The position numbers were made by a program, and so were the translations under genes. DNA of 55,363 nucleotides from Chloroflexota bacterium (GTDB lineage: Bacteria > Chloroflexota > Anaerolineae > UBA2200). The stretch is taken from assembly GCA_030607875.1 (NCBI GenBank), contig JAUWJD010000020.1, positions 1-55,363 of the forward strand. Direction: 5' to 3'. The notes below the pieces were generated by a model, which saw only the letters and a program-made list of their open reading frames with translations, did no database searches and was not told the DNA's origin. This document shows positions 19,409-27,739 of the stretch, in pieces (position 1 is the first letter of the stretch; each line of letters begins with the position of its first letter).

Positions 19409-20518
19409 ATGCGGCTGGAATGGCATGAAGACGTCAAAGACTTTGATGTCCTGCAAACAGAGTGGAATGTTCTGTTACAACGCAGTGCTACGGACACGCT
19501 ATTCCTAACTTGGGAGTGGCAACGTGCCTGGTGGGAAGCCTTCAGGGCAGGTAAGCGCCTGCGGTTGATCACCATGCGTGATGACGGCGGACTCCTCAAT
19601 GCCATCGTCCCGCTTTTTGTCCAGGACACCGTACTTGATCCTGGTGCTCTGCTGCCGGGTATCAACGTTGAGAACCCACTTGTCGTGGTCAACGGGGGCT
19701 CAAAGCGCACTGCCCATCTGGTAGGGGGAAGCGAAGTATCGGACTATCTGGACATCATCGCCCCAGCCGAACTCAATCACCAAGCTTGTGGAGCGTTCCT
19801 CGACTTTCTTGCCACGAGAGAAGACTGGCAGATCCTTGACCTGCGCTCTCTGCCGTCTGCCTCGCCCACGGTGTCCACAGTGACTGAGTTGGCTCGCGCA
19901 CATGGCTGGGACGTGCAACAGGTCAAGGAAGACGTCTGCCCCATACTCGAGCTGCCCGGTACGTGGGAGGAATACCTGGCGACGAAATTGAACAAGAAAC
20001 AGCGCCATGAGCTACGCCGCAAGATGCGCAAAGCCGAGCGCGAAACGAACGTTCACTGGTACTGGGCCGACGCCCCGCATGACATATCTTCCCGGCGGGG
20101 GCGGGGCCAGGCGCATAGTCTGGAGGAGGGGCTGGAGATCTTTTTCGAGCTTCATCGGGCCAGCCATCCCGACAAGGACGCATTTATGGATGCGCAGATG
20201 GAGGATTTCTTTCGTGCCGTGACGCAGGCCGCTTGCAACAAGGGCTGGCTCCGCTTGAGTGTGCTGCGCTTCGATGGGCAGGCTGTTGCCAGCTACCTGT
20301 GCTTTGACTACGGGGGGGACAGGCTGGTGTACAATTCCGGCTTTGATCTCTCAACGTATGGCTACCTGTCACCAGGCATCGTTCTGTTGGGTCATCTGAT
20401 CAGCGATGCCATAGAGCGCGGCTGCCATCGTTTCGATTTCCTACAGGGCGACGAACGCTATAAGTATGACCTGGGAGCAACAGATACTGAGGTGCTGCGG
20501 TTATTTATCCGCCGCTAG
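19409..20518 (+). CDS. CelD/BioF2-like acetyltransferase (GNAT superfamily)
   Basis: 369 residues. The N-terminal FLTWEWQRAWWEAF is the usual start of this family. The C-terminal GNAT fold contains LNKKQRHELRRKMRKAER (basic helix), FFELHRASHPDKDAF and the strand-turn region RLSVLRFDGQAVASYLCFDY, ending GCHRFDFLQGDERYKYDLGA. These proteins are linked to extracellular polysaccharide or cell-envelope acylation and resemble FemAB aminoacyl transferases; the substrate is unknown. ATG follows GGAGAAAGCC. It may be co-expressed with the deacetylase upstream and is convergent with the sugar epimerase gene. Confidence 0.8.
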   Translation: MRLEWHEDVKDFDVLQTEWNVLLQRSATDTLFLTWEWQRAWWEAFRAGKRLRLITMRDDGGLLNAIVPLFVQDTVLDPGALLPGINVENPLVVVNGGSKRTAHLVGGSEVSDYLDIIAPAELNHQACGAFLDFLATREDWQILDLRSLPSASPTVSTVTELARAHGWDVQQVKEDVCPILELPGTWEEYLATKLNKKQRHELRRKMRKAERETNVHWYWADAPHDISSRRGRGQAHSLEEGLEIFFELHRASHPDKDAFMDAQMEDFFRAVTQAACNKGWLRLSVLRFDGQAVASYLCFDYGGDRLVYNSGFDLSTYGYLSPGIVLLGHLISDAIERGCHRFDFLQGDERYKYDLGATDTEVLRLFIRR

Positions 20519-20566
20519 CACGGAAGCCAGGCCACTTATGATGTCCTTCACTTTGTCCATGTTCCT

Positions 20567-21022
20567 TTACCCATCCTTGCGAGCCCAATCGTAGGGAATC
20601 TCTTTGGTGTGAGCTGGCAGACGGTATTCATCGGGTTGTTCATAGTTGTACAACTCGGTGGGCACGTTGACGATCAGGGTCATCTCCTCGCTGATGCCCT
20701 TGAACCCGTGAAAAACGCCCTTGGGGATCTTGAGCATGATCGGGTTGAGCGGACCCATGAAGAACTCGTTGACCTCCCCATAGGTAGGGGAGTCCTCGCG
20801 CCCGTCATAGAGGACAACCTTGGCCATGCCATGGATGCAGACAAAGTGGTCATCCTGGAGCTTGTGATAGTGCCAACCCTTGACCACACCCGGATAGACC
20901 GCAGTGACATAGACCTGCCCGAATCTCTCGAATTCCTCCCAGTCACTGCGCATCAACTCCATCAGGAAACCGCGTTCGTCCGGGATCAGGCGCAACTTGT
21001 GAACTCGGGCGCCTTCGATCAT
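20567..21022 (-). CDS. dTDP-4-dehydrorhamnose 3,5-epimerase-related cupin
   Basis: 151 residues from ATG 21022, preceded by GGAAAGGAG. The RmlC-like jelly roll is visible: GVHKLRLIPDERG-type start (VHKLRLIPDERGFLMELMRS), PGVVKGWHYHKLQDDHFVCI with the conserved His, and IPKGVFHGFKG. It is shorter than canonical RmlC (about 180 residues), so it may be a short-type epimerase or a sugar ketoisomerase making deoxy-sugar nucleotides for surface polysaccharide. The start overlaps the stop of the DMT transporter gene by 4 bases (ATGA), so the two are coupled. Confidence 0.85.
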   Translation of the reverse strand: MIEGARVHKLRLIPDERGFLMELMRSDWEEFERFGQVYVTAVYPGVVKGWHYHKLQDDHFVCIHGMAKVVLYDGREDSPTYGEVNEFFMGPLNPIMLKIPKGVFHGFKGISEEMTLIVNVPTELYNYEQPDEYRLPAHTKEIPYDWARKDG

Positions 21023-21957
21023 GGTGTTGTCTCCTTTCCTCTGTGCAGATGTGAACTCCGTTGACCTGTTGCAGGCCGCAGTTCGGCGAGTAACATGCCT
21101 GCCAGAATAAGGACGCAGCCTACCAGTGCCCACTCTGTGAGACGTTCGCCAGCCAGAAGGTAGCCGAACAGCACGGCGAATACCGGTTCAGCAGCGAAAA
21201 TCAGCGCTGTATGCGTCGCTGTGGTCGAGGTCTGCACGGTGTTCTGGACAGCGAAGGCCATGGCAGTAGCCAGCACACCGGTGAATCCTGCCGCTAGCCA
21301 GATATCCGTGGGTATTGTTCCAGGCCAGTTCGCAGTGACCAGCGATACCGCGCCGCTGAGCACAGCCACTACAAGAAGCTGTACAATGGTCAGGGCCAGG
21401 GCATCTGTGCGCGGCGCAAACACGCTTACTATTATGATGTGCAGGGCGAAACAGAAGGCACCGCCCAGCACGAACAAGTCTCCGTACGCAGAGGTCAGGT
21501 CCTGCCCCAACGTCAGCAAGGCCAGGCCGATTGTTGAAAGCACTACTCCCAGCAGTGCTTGACGCCCTGGAATACGCTTCAGAAGCCATACGGAAAAAAT
21601 AGGTACGATCACGACAGAGAGCCCAGTGACAAAGCCAGTCTTAGAAGCCGTCGTGTATTGCAGGCCGATGGTCTGAAAAGCATACCCCCCGAAGAGGGAT
21701 AGGCCAATGACAATGCCTGCGAGGACCATCTGGGCGTTCAAGAACTTTAGGCGTTGGCCAAAGAGGAGGAGCAACACGGCGGTAGCCAGTGCAAAGCGGA
21801 TAAACAGGAAGGCATACACCGGAAAACGCGCCACGGACTGCTTAACCAGCACAAAAGTGCTTCCCCAGATCAACGCCACCAGTAGCAGCAAGGCGTCCGC
21901 CTGCCACTGCCGAGTCTTAGAAACCCGTTTTCTCCTGCCATGCCCGTACGAGTCCAC
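21019..21957 (-). CDS. EamA/DMT-superfamily transporter
   Basis: About 312 residues with ten predicted membrane segments in two EamA repeats: LLLLVALIWGSTFVLVKQ starts the first, and TDIWLAAGFTGVLATAMAFA then ALIFAAEPVFAVLFGYLLAG the second. Family members export small metabolites or amino acids; substrate unknown. The start is uncertain. GTG 21957 places a copy of the AGAAACCCGTTTTCT repeat inside the first codons; a TTG further in, at the first membrane segment, is the alternative. Its stop overlaps the epimerase start (ATGA), which suggests a role linked to sugar-nucleotide or envelope metabolism. Confidence 0.85.
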   Translation of the reverse strand: MDSYGHGRRKRVSKTRQWQADALLLLVALIWGSTFVLVKQSVARFPVYAFLFIRFALATAVLLLLFGQRLKFLNAQMVLAGIVIGLSLFGGYAFQTIGLQYTTASKTGFVTGLSVVIVPIFSVWLLKRIPGRQALLGVVLSTIGLALLTLGQDLTSAYGDLFVLGGAFCFALHIIIVSVFAPRTDALALTIVQLLVVAVLSGAVSLVTANWPGTIPTDIWLAAGFTGVLATAMAFAVQNTVQTSTTATHTALIFAAEPVFAVLFGYLLAGERLTEWALVGCVLILAGMLLAELRPATGQRSSHLHRGKETTP

Positions 21958-22020
21958 TGGCCCTGTCCCAGGGCGACAGGATTGAGATCCGCACAAGCGC
22001 AGGCAAGAAAACGGGTTTCT
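21919..22020. repeat. Inverted pair of AGAAACCCGTTTTCT repeats
   Basis: AGAAACCCGTTTTCT at 21919-21933 and its exact complement AGAAAACGGGTTTCT at 22006-22020 flank a 72-base spacer. They match the hairpin at 4322-4354. The pair lies between the end of the chelatase gene and the start of the transporter gene, one arm probably inside the transporter's first codons. Confidence 0.85.
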
Positions 22021-22027
22021 CTGACGT

Positions 22028-24049
22028 TTAGCCTTGGAGTTCATCGCGTACGGCATGGTAGAGCTCTTGTGCACCCAATTCTTCCAGCGTGTAGCAAGGT
22101 GCACCCATCTTGTCAGCCAATTCCTGGGCCAGGCCTCGATCCAGGGATTCGTGTTCCGTGTTGATAACCGCAGCGCGGATGCCACTGCGCTTGATCAGAC
22201 CCGCTACTCGGAGAGCCTCTTCGTGTGGCGGCAAGCCGGTCATCGAAACGTTGCCTGCGCCATCCGTAAGCAGTATAAGGAAAGGCATTACCTCTGGATT
22301 CTTGCGGCGTTCACGATTCAAGACCTGGTAAGCCTGGAGCAAACCCGCCGATAGCGGCGTCTTGCCACCCACTGGAATATCCTGCAGCGCCTTCTTGGCC
22401 AGTTCCACGCTGCTGGTTGGCTGTAGCAGTAGCTTGGCGCTTTCCTTCTGAAAGGTAACCAGACCAACTTGATCTCGCTTCTGATAGGCATCAAGCAGCA
22501 GAGATAGAATGGCTCCCTTTGTGGCTTTCATGCGCTCCGCAGCGGCCATAGACCAACTAGCGTCAACGGTGAACAGGATGAGGTTAGCGGCACGACGGAT
22601 GCGCACTTTGCGCCGCAGGTCAGATGGGAACACAGCCAGCGCAGTGCCCTCGTGAGGACGGTGGCTCTGGTGTGGGGCTGCTTGGCGGAAGGTGGCATCA
22701 AAAGCAATGTCTGCGAACTGCCCCTCGGCATCGCGCGAGCTGACGTAGCGGCCGCGTGTGCGGCTGGTCTTGGTGAAGCTGCGTTTGCCAGGGCCCTTGC
22801 GGACCATGCGATCCAAGGGAGTCTCCAGGCGTCGTGGGCGAAGAGTGGGACCAGTCTCAACTGGCATGTCAGCTTGGCGGATATAAGCCAGTGGCATCCC
22901 GTCGGCGAGATGGCCTTTCAGCGGAACACCTACACCTGGCGTTTCTCCTTCTTGGGGTTCGGTCTCAGGTGCCTTTTTTTTAACTGCATCCGGCGGCGCG
23001 TGAACCTCGGTGTCAATGTACGCCTCAGCGTGGGCCGCCTCCAGCCGCTTCTCAAGGCGCTCGAACTGCAGTTCCGTATCCTGGAAAGGCTTCTTCTTGA
23101 GCCGATGGGGCAGAGCCAGCTCTGCGGCCAACAGAATGTCTACCTCGGAGATGCACCGCCGACCTTCAAATGCGGCCTGGGCCAAAGCAGTCTTGAGGAT
23201 GACAATATCCGCTCGATGGCCGTCCACCTCAAACTCGGCTGTCAGTTCGGCAATCGTTAACAGATCATGCTCAGTGTATGTCACTTGCGAAAGAAGGCGA
23301 CGGGCCTGTTCAATGCGTCGGGATAATGCTACTTCCTGCGGTTGCCATTGTTCGTAGAACCGAGTGGGATTCTGGTCGTACTCTATGCGCCGGCGGAGAA
23401 TCTCCACCCGTTGCACAGGGTCCAGAATGCCTTTGATTTCCACGCACAGCGCAAACCGGTCCAAAAGCTGCGGGCGCAGCTCCCCTTCCTCAGGATTCAT
23501 CGTTCCTACGAGAATGAAGCAAGCGGGATGAGTGAAAGAAATGCCTTCTCGCTCAACCATGTTCACGCCCATCGCTGCGGAATCCAGCAGCAGGTCAACC
23601 ACGTGGTCATCGAGCAAGTTCACCTCATCCACATAGAGCAGGCTCCGGTTGGCGGCGGCCAGCACCCCTGGTTCGAAATGCCTCTCACCCTTCTTGATCG
23701 CCAGCTCTATGTCCAATGTGCCCACTACGCGATCCTCGGTGGCGCTTATGGGCAGATCCACAAACTGCGTGCGTCGCTTCACGCGTGGCAGAGTTCCCTC
23801 GGCCGCCAGCCTCTCCTGGCAGTCATCACAGAGCATTTCCGGCGAGTCCGGATCGCAGTTGAACAGACAGCTCTCCACAACGTCAATCTCCGGCAGCAAT
23901 GCAGCCAGCGCTCGTGCTGCTGTCGACTTGGCCGTGCCTCGCTCGCCGCGGATCAGCACGCCCCCGATTTGGGGGCTAATGGCGTTCAAAATCAGCGCCC
24001 TCTTCATTTTTTCCTGGCCGACTATGGCCGTGAAGGGGAAAATGACCAT
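22028..24049 (-). CDS. Fused AAA+/VWA chelatase-like protein (ChlI-ChlD type)
   Basis: About 673 residues from ATG 24049 (a TTG seven codons earlier is possible). Order: AAA+ domain with Walker A GERGTAKST and Walker B SLLYVDEVNLLDDHVVDLLLD-like (LLYVDEVNLLDD), a four-Cys group CLFNCDPDSPEMLCDDC likely to bind metal, a charged linker (about 340-450), then a von Willebrand A domain with MIDAS motif DASWSM and LLTDGAGN. It resembles the ATPase parts of Mg- or Co-chelatases. No tetrapyrrole synthesis gene and no large CobN/ChlH subunit are in the window, so it may serve cobalamin or F430-like synthesis elsewhere, or another remodelling task. Confidence 0.9.
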   Translation of the reverse strand: MVIFPFTAIVGQEKMKRALILNAISPQIGGVLIRGERGTAKSTAARALAALLPEIDVVESCLFNCDPDSPEMLCDDCQERLAAEGTLPRVKRRTQFVDLPISATEDRVVGTLDIELAIKKGERHFEPGVLAAANRSLLYVDEVNLLDDHVVDLLLDSAAMGVNMVEREGISFTHPACFILVGTMNPEEGELRPQLLDRFALCVEIKGILDPVQRVEILRRRIEYDQNPTRFYEQWQPQEVALSRRIEQARRLLSQVTYTEHDLLTIAELTAEFEVDGHRADIVILKTALAQAAFEGRRCISEVDILLAAELALPHRLKKKPFQDTELQFERLEKRLEAAHAEAYIDTEVHAPPDAVKKKAPETEPQEGETPGVGVPLKGHLADGMPLAYIRQADMPVETGPTLRPRRLETPLDRMVRKGPGKRSFTKTSRTRGRYVSSRDAEGQFADIAFDATFRQAAPHQSHRPHEGTALAVFPSDLRRKVRIRRAANLILFTVDASWSMAAAERMKATKGAILSLLLDAYQKRDQVGLVTFQKESAKLLLQPTSSVELAKKALQDIPVGGKTPLSAGLLQAYQVLNRERRKNPEVMPFLILLTDGAGNVSMTGLPPHEEALRVAGLIKRSGIRAAVINTEHESLDRGLAQELADKMGAPCYTLEELGAQELYHAVRDELQG

Positions 24050-24381
24050 CTCTATGCCATTCCAGATCAATCTACTGCTTCGCGCACCAAAGGTTGCAGG
24101 TCCCTTTGGCTAGATTGTCACATGAAAACGACTGCCTGAGTTCAGCAATCCCGTCGAGCCGTCGCCTGCCTCTGGGTATCGTCTCCCCAGAGACGATGCG
24201 GCGAGACCTTCGGCGGGACCCTTCGGCAGTTGACGCAGTACTCTATGGGCGGGCGAAGTATACGCTATCGTTGTAGGGAAGTCAAGCACAAATTTGGCGT
24301 TCTGCGGCTCTATGTGCTGCATAGCGGGAGGTAGAGAGAAAAGTGCCTTGGATATCGATTGTACCTGCGTGACCAGTATGC
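24050..24381. other. Intergenic region with dispersed repeat
   Basis: About 330 bases between the chelatase and the PA14 lipoprotein. No gene is recognised; it carries the mosaic repeat at 24132-24241. Confidence 0.6.
24132..24241 (-). repeat. Mosaic dispersed repeat, long form
   Basis: The reverse complement matches 29179-29245: both read GTACTGCGTCAAC-GCCGAAGG, TCTCGCCGCA, GGCGACGGCTCGACGGGATT and end AACTCAGGCAG. This copy has an extra segment with a 7-bp hairpin (ATCGTCT...AGACGAT, about 24178-24197) and a second GCCGAAGG-like unit. The dispersed copies, intergenic position and internal hairpins fit a REP/MITE-like element. Confidence 0.8.
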
Positions 24382-26127
24382 CTACAAGTCAGCCGCAGGC
24401 CCGCCCAAACGCCTGCACTCGGTGCTCCTGAGCGACCTGTCTTTCCATAGCGGTGATCTGACTTCCGGAAAGTAGGCGACGAACAGAGAGCTGGGTTGCG
24501 ACATGGGCGTCGATTGGGGTGTCGGTTCGGGAGTCAATGGTGTCTCCTGCGCCGTCTGTGTGGGCGTAGGTGTGGGCAGCACCGGGGTATGGGTAGGCAC
24601 TGGGGTCGGCGTGTGGGTCGATGTAGGTGTGCTCGTCGGTGTCGGCGTGGCAGGAAGCAGCTCCCACCACATTTTGATCACCGCCAGGCCTTCATTCTCG
24701 TAGTATTCAACCCGGATGCTGTGATCACCGCGGGGCAGATAAGCTTCACCCGAGTAGGTTGCCGCTGCCCCGTCCTGCCATTGATCGATCACTTGCGTTT
24801 CGTCCACCCATAGCCGTGCGCCGTCGTCTGAACGAGCATAGAAGCGGTAGATGCCCTCCTCCAGGTTTACTGTTCGCGTCCAGCGGACAGAGAAGTTGTC
24901 ATCTGGCATCCCAGTGGCCGGCACACTTTCGCCCCAATCGAAATCGAGCAGGCGCTCATTCACCACCAGAAATGGTGCGCCACTCAGGGTCATATTGCTA
25001 TAATACTCACCCTTCCAGTTGGGATATGTCTGCACCGTATCGGGGCCTCGATAGTCCCACCATACCCTGACATGTGCATCGCCCTGAGCCTCAAAGTACT
25101 CCACCCTTACTGTGTGCAAGCCTGCACTCAAGTAGGCACCGGCACTGGACAGTGCGCCCACACTCTGATGCCATTGGTCAATGATCAGATGTTCGTCGAG
25201 CCATAGGCGCACGCCATCGTTTACCTGCGCATGAAAGCGATAGAAACCTACTTCAAATGGCCAGCTACCGGTCCAGCGCACCGCAAAGCTGTCTGCTGGC
25301 AAGCCTTCGGCGGGCGATGCGCCTCCCCACTGAAAGTCAATGACCGGGTCATCGCGGATGAGCAATGGGTTGCCACTAAATGTTGTGTTGTTGTAGTACT
25401 CGCCCTGCCATGCAATTGGCGATGTCGTGGCTGTTGGCGTTACTGTGGGCTCAGCAGTAGCTTGGGTCAGGATGCGGATATACTCGGCGATGATGCGATC
25501 ATCCTCTCCCTGGGGGATCCGCCCGCTTGCCTCAACGAGATCGCCTATGCGGATGTCTGCGAGTTGTGCTGGCTGTCCCTGCTGGAGGAACTGCGTGCTC
25601 TCGGTGAAGACGATAACCTCTGCTTGGCCTTCGACCGGTTTCACCTTGATGATACCAGAGCTGGCGACAACGTTCTCCACATAGCCTAACACATAGGCGG
25701 ATGGTGGCGGCAATGTGGCCGAAGGAGCGGAGCGTGGCGTGGGTGTTGCTGTTACACGCGGTACCTGGCTGAGCGTGGCGACGCCTACTTTGCTAAAATC
25801 ACCGTTATTGGCGACTACCCAAATTTGAGGCATTTGATTCCAGCGTTCGTCTGCAGGGAGCGGAAAGAGCGCCACAAAACTGCCCGAGGCGTCCGCCAAT
25901 GCGGTGGCCACAGCTTCGCTGTCCGTTGGTTGCGAGTCTGGTGCGGCGAGGCCAATCACCACCCGTTCACCAGGTGGCCAGTCCCTACCCATCACCCTGA
26001 GCGCCGGCCCTGTGCTGGTCTGCAGGGAAGCTACCGTAATGGATGGAGCCCTCGTTGGCCCAAGCCTACATGCTGTGAACAGGAGCAAGCAAGCGACAAT
26101 GGCTCCCACCCAACCCATTCGGCTCAT
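24382..26127 (-). CDS. PA14-domain lipoprotein with DUF5666-like module
   Basis: 581 residues. The signal peptide ends in lipobox LLFTAC (Cys 20), so it is a lipid-anchored exported protein. An N-terminal beta domain is followed by a Pro/Thr linker, a DUF5666-like module (YVLGYVENVVASSGIIKVKP, LADIRIGDLVEASGRI), two PA14 domains (about 240-365 and 375-495, each starting W.GEYYNN/YYSNMTL and holding FRFYARSDDGARLWVDE-type strands), and a repetitive Pro-Thr tail. PA14 domains often bind carbohydrates. The last 35 residues (SPLWKDRSLRSTECRRLGG) look unlike the rest and may be read-through after a lost stop. Confidence 0.88.
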   Translation of the reverse strand: MSRMGWVGAIVACLLLFTACRLGPTRAPSITVASLQTSTGPALRVMGRDWPPGERVVIGLAAPDSQPTDSEAVATALADASGSFVALFPLPADERWNQMPQIWVVANNGDFSKVGVATLSQVPRVTATPTPRSAPSATLPPPSAYVLGYVENVVASSGIIKVKPVEGQAEVIVFTESTQFLQQGQPAQLADIRIGDLVEASGRIPQGEDDRIIAEYIRILTQATAEPTVTPTATTSPIAWQGEYYNNTTFSGNPLLIRDDPVIDFQWGGASPAEGLPADSFAVRWTGSWPFEVGFYRFHAQVNDGVRLWLDEHLIIDQWHQSVGALSSAGAYLSAGLHTVRVEYFEAQGDAHVRVWWDYRGPDTVQTYPNWKGEYYSNMTLSGAPFLVVNERLLDFDWGESVPATGMPDDNFSVRWTRTVNLEEGIYRFYARSDDGARLWVDETQVIDQWQDGAAATYSGEAYLPRGDHSIRVEYYENEGLAVIKMWWELLPATPTPTSTPTSTHTPTPVPTHTPVLPTPTPTQTAQETPLTPEPTPQSTPMSQPSSLFVAYFPEVRSPLWKDRSLRSTECRRLGGPAADL

Positions 26128-26292
26128 AGACTCCAGGCACCTCTCCAGAATTCTGAATCGCTCTCACTCCAGCAGTTGTCGTCACGTCTAACGTGCATTC
26201 TCAAATCGCCGACCTGCTGTTGGCTGTCAATGCAGTTCTCTGCTTCTGAGACGATGTAATGGGTCAAAGGTTCCAGTCTAGCGTTTGCTTGC

Positions 26293-26766
26293 TCAGTCCG
26301 CCAGCACTGGAAGCACCTGCCTTGGTGGCTGCTTGTCTAAGATGATGGTCACTGGACCATCGTTGTGGATCTCGACCAGCATGTGGGCCTGAAATCGGCC
26401 GGATGCGACGGGCACACCATGATCGACCAGGAGTTGGGCTACGCGATTCACCAGAGACTCAGCCACATCAGAGGAAGCAGCCTCAGTGAAACTGGGGCGC
26501 CGGCCCTTTCGCGCGTCACCGTACAGCGTGAATTGGGAGACAAGCAGAACCTGGCCGCCCACATCCAGGATGGAGCGATTGAATTTGCCTGCCTCGTCCT
26601 CAAAGATGCGCAAATGGGCGATTTTGTTAGCCATCCACCTCGCTTCTTCTTCTCCATCACCCCGGCCGATGGCAAGCAAGACAACCAGACCGGCCACAAT
26701 CGCTCCGACCGTCTGGCCGCAAACACTCACCTTTGCTTGAGTTACCCTCTGCACAACCGCTTTCAC
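26293..26766 (-). CDS. dtd: D-aminoacyl-tRNA deacylase
   Basis: 157 residues from GTG 26766, chosen for AGGAG upstream and because DTD starts MKAVVQRV. Signature SQFTLYGDARKGRRPSF and the C-terminal NDGPVT (Gly-Pro motif, chiral proofreading) are present. It hydrolyses D-aminoacyl-tRNAs, chiefly D-Tyr-tRNA, and glycine mischarged on tRNA-Ala. It is slightly longer than the usual 145-150 residues through its C-terminal tail. It appears to be transcribed divergently from the small gene at 26958. Confidence 0.95.
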   Translation of the reverse strand: MKAVVQRVTQAKVSVCGQTVGAIVAGLVVLLAIGRGDGEEEARWMANKIAHLRIFEDEAGKFNRSILDVGGQVLLVSQFTLYGDARKGRRPSFTEAASSDVAESLVNRVAQLLVDHGVPVASGRFQAHMLVEIHNDGPVTIILDKQPPRQVLPVLAD

Positions 26767-26858
26767 AGTATCGCTCCTGAGCTTTGTGTGCTGACCTGTC
26801 TGGCGCTTAATCTCGATCCATCCTGAGATGACAGCATGCACGTGCACGCACCAGAGAC

Positions 26859-26887
26859 TTGCATCTCAACACACCATGGACTATGAT
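26859..26887 (+). promoter_or_regulatory. Possible promoter for the small gene at 26958
   Basis: TTGCAT (26859-26864), 17 bases, TATGAT (26882-26887), between the divergent dtd and the small hypothetical gene. Both hexamers are off consensus by one or two positions. Confidence 0.4.
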
Positions 26888-26957
26888 AGGTTGATTTCAG
26901 AAATGAATGTCCCGCCACCCACAGCGTGGCGTCTGACAGATTATGAGGCGCGAAGGA

Positions 26958-27257
26958 ATGATCAAGCTGCTGATGACTTGGGATATCAAGCCTGGCCACG
27001 AGGCCGAGTACGTGGAATTCATCATGCGCGAATTTGGTCCGGCTATGGTAAAGATGGGGCTACAACCCACTGATGCCTGGTATACAGTCTATGGTGAAGG
27101 ACCGCAAGTGCTGGCCGGGGGCGTCACAGATACGTTGCAGCGAATGCATGAGATTCTATCCAGTGAAGAGTGGGCAAAACTGGAGGCTGAACTATTTACT
27201 CATGTGGAACACTACAGGCGGCGGATTGTGGAAGCCACTGGCGGTTTCCAATTGTGA
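26958..27257 (+). CDS. Small conserved-looking hypothetical protein (dimeric alpha-beta barrel-like)
   Basis: 99 residues from ATG 26958 (an ATG five codons earlier is possible). MIKLLMTWDIKPGHEAEYVE followed by a helix (FIMREFGPAMVKMG), strands (DAWYTVYGEGPQVLAGGVT) and a C-terminal helix (SEEWAKLEAELFTHVEHYRR) resembles the ferredoxin-like ABM/EthD fold of small monooxygenase-like proteins. No catalytic residues can be assigned. The gene ends at a shared hairpin terminator with the convergent fmdB-like gene. Confidence 0.65.
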   Translation: MIKLLMTWDIKPGHEAEYVEFIMREFGPAMVKMGLQPTDAWYTVYGEGPQVLAGGVTDTLQRMHEILSSEEWAKLEAELFTHVEHYRRRIVEATGGFQL

Positions 27258-27287
27258 GCTTTGACCCTCTTCTCACATTACAACAAA

Positions 27288-27312
27288 AGGCGGCGGTATC
27301 AATCCGCCGCCT
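27288..27312. terminator. Bidirectional hairpin terminator
   Basis: AGGCGGCGG (27288-27296) pairs with CCGCCGCCT (27304-27312) around a 7-base loop. CTGTCTTTT follows on the plus strand and TTTTGTTGT on the minus strand, so it can end both convergent genes. It includes the stop codon of the fmdB-like gene. Confidence 0.75.
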
Positions 27313-27583
27313 CTGTCTTTTGAGGCTTGCTGCCCTCTGCGGCTTTCTCCTCCGACTTTTTAGGGGCTTTGAGCTGCTTGTGCGGTCGGCTTGAAGCGGA
27401 AGATATCTGGCGGTTATCGGTAATGTAGAACCCGGAACCCTTGAAGATGATGCCCACAGGCTGGATGACGCGATGAACAGGGCCATTGCACTCGAGGCAT
27501 TTCTTGAGTGGCTCATCTTTGAAATGCTGCATACGTTCAAAACGAATGCCGCAGGACTCGCATTCGTATTCATACAAAGGCAT
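27299..27583 (-). CDS. FmdB-family zinc-ribbon protein
   Basis: 94 residues from ATG 27583 with AGGAGG 13 bases upstream. MPLYEYECESCGIRFERMQH and LKKCLECNGPVHRVIQPVGI form the CxxC...CxxC zinc ribbon of the FmdB/CxxC_CXXC_SSSS family, followed by GSGFYITD and a charged tail (SEEKAAEGSKPQKTEA). FmdB is named as a regulator of formamidase; the general function of these small proteins is unknown. Confidence 0.9.
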   Translation of the reverse strand: MPLYEYECESCGIRFERMQHFKDEPLKKCLECNGPVHRVIQPVGIIFKGSGFYITDNRQISSASSRPHKQLKAPKKSEEKAAEGSKPQKTEAAD

Positions 27584-27739
27584 TGTTGTACTGTGACCTC
27601 CTGATGTGATTGTGCCAAAAGCTATTCTACCACAAACTCGCAAGAAAAGCAACTACAGCCTGTCTGTTTTTGGGGATCTGCGTCAGGTTGGGAGCAAACT
27701 TCCGATGAGCAGGCTGCAAGCGTGGGGTTCAAAGATTGG

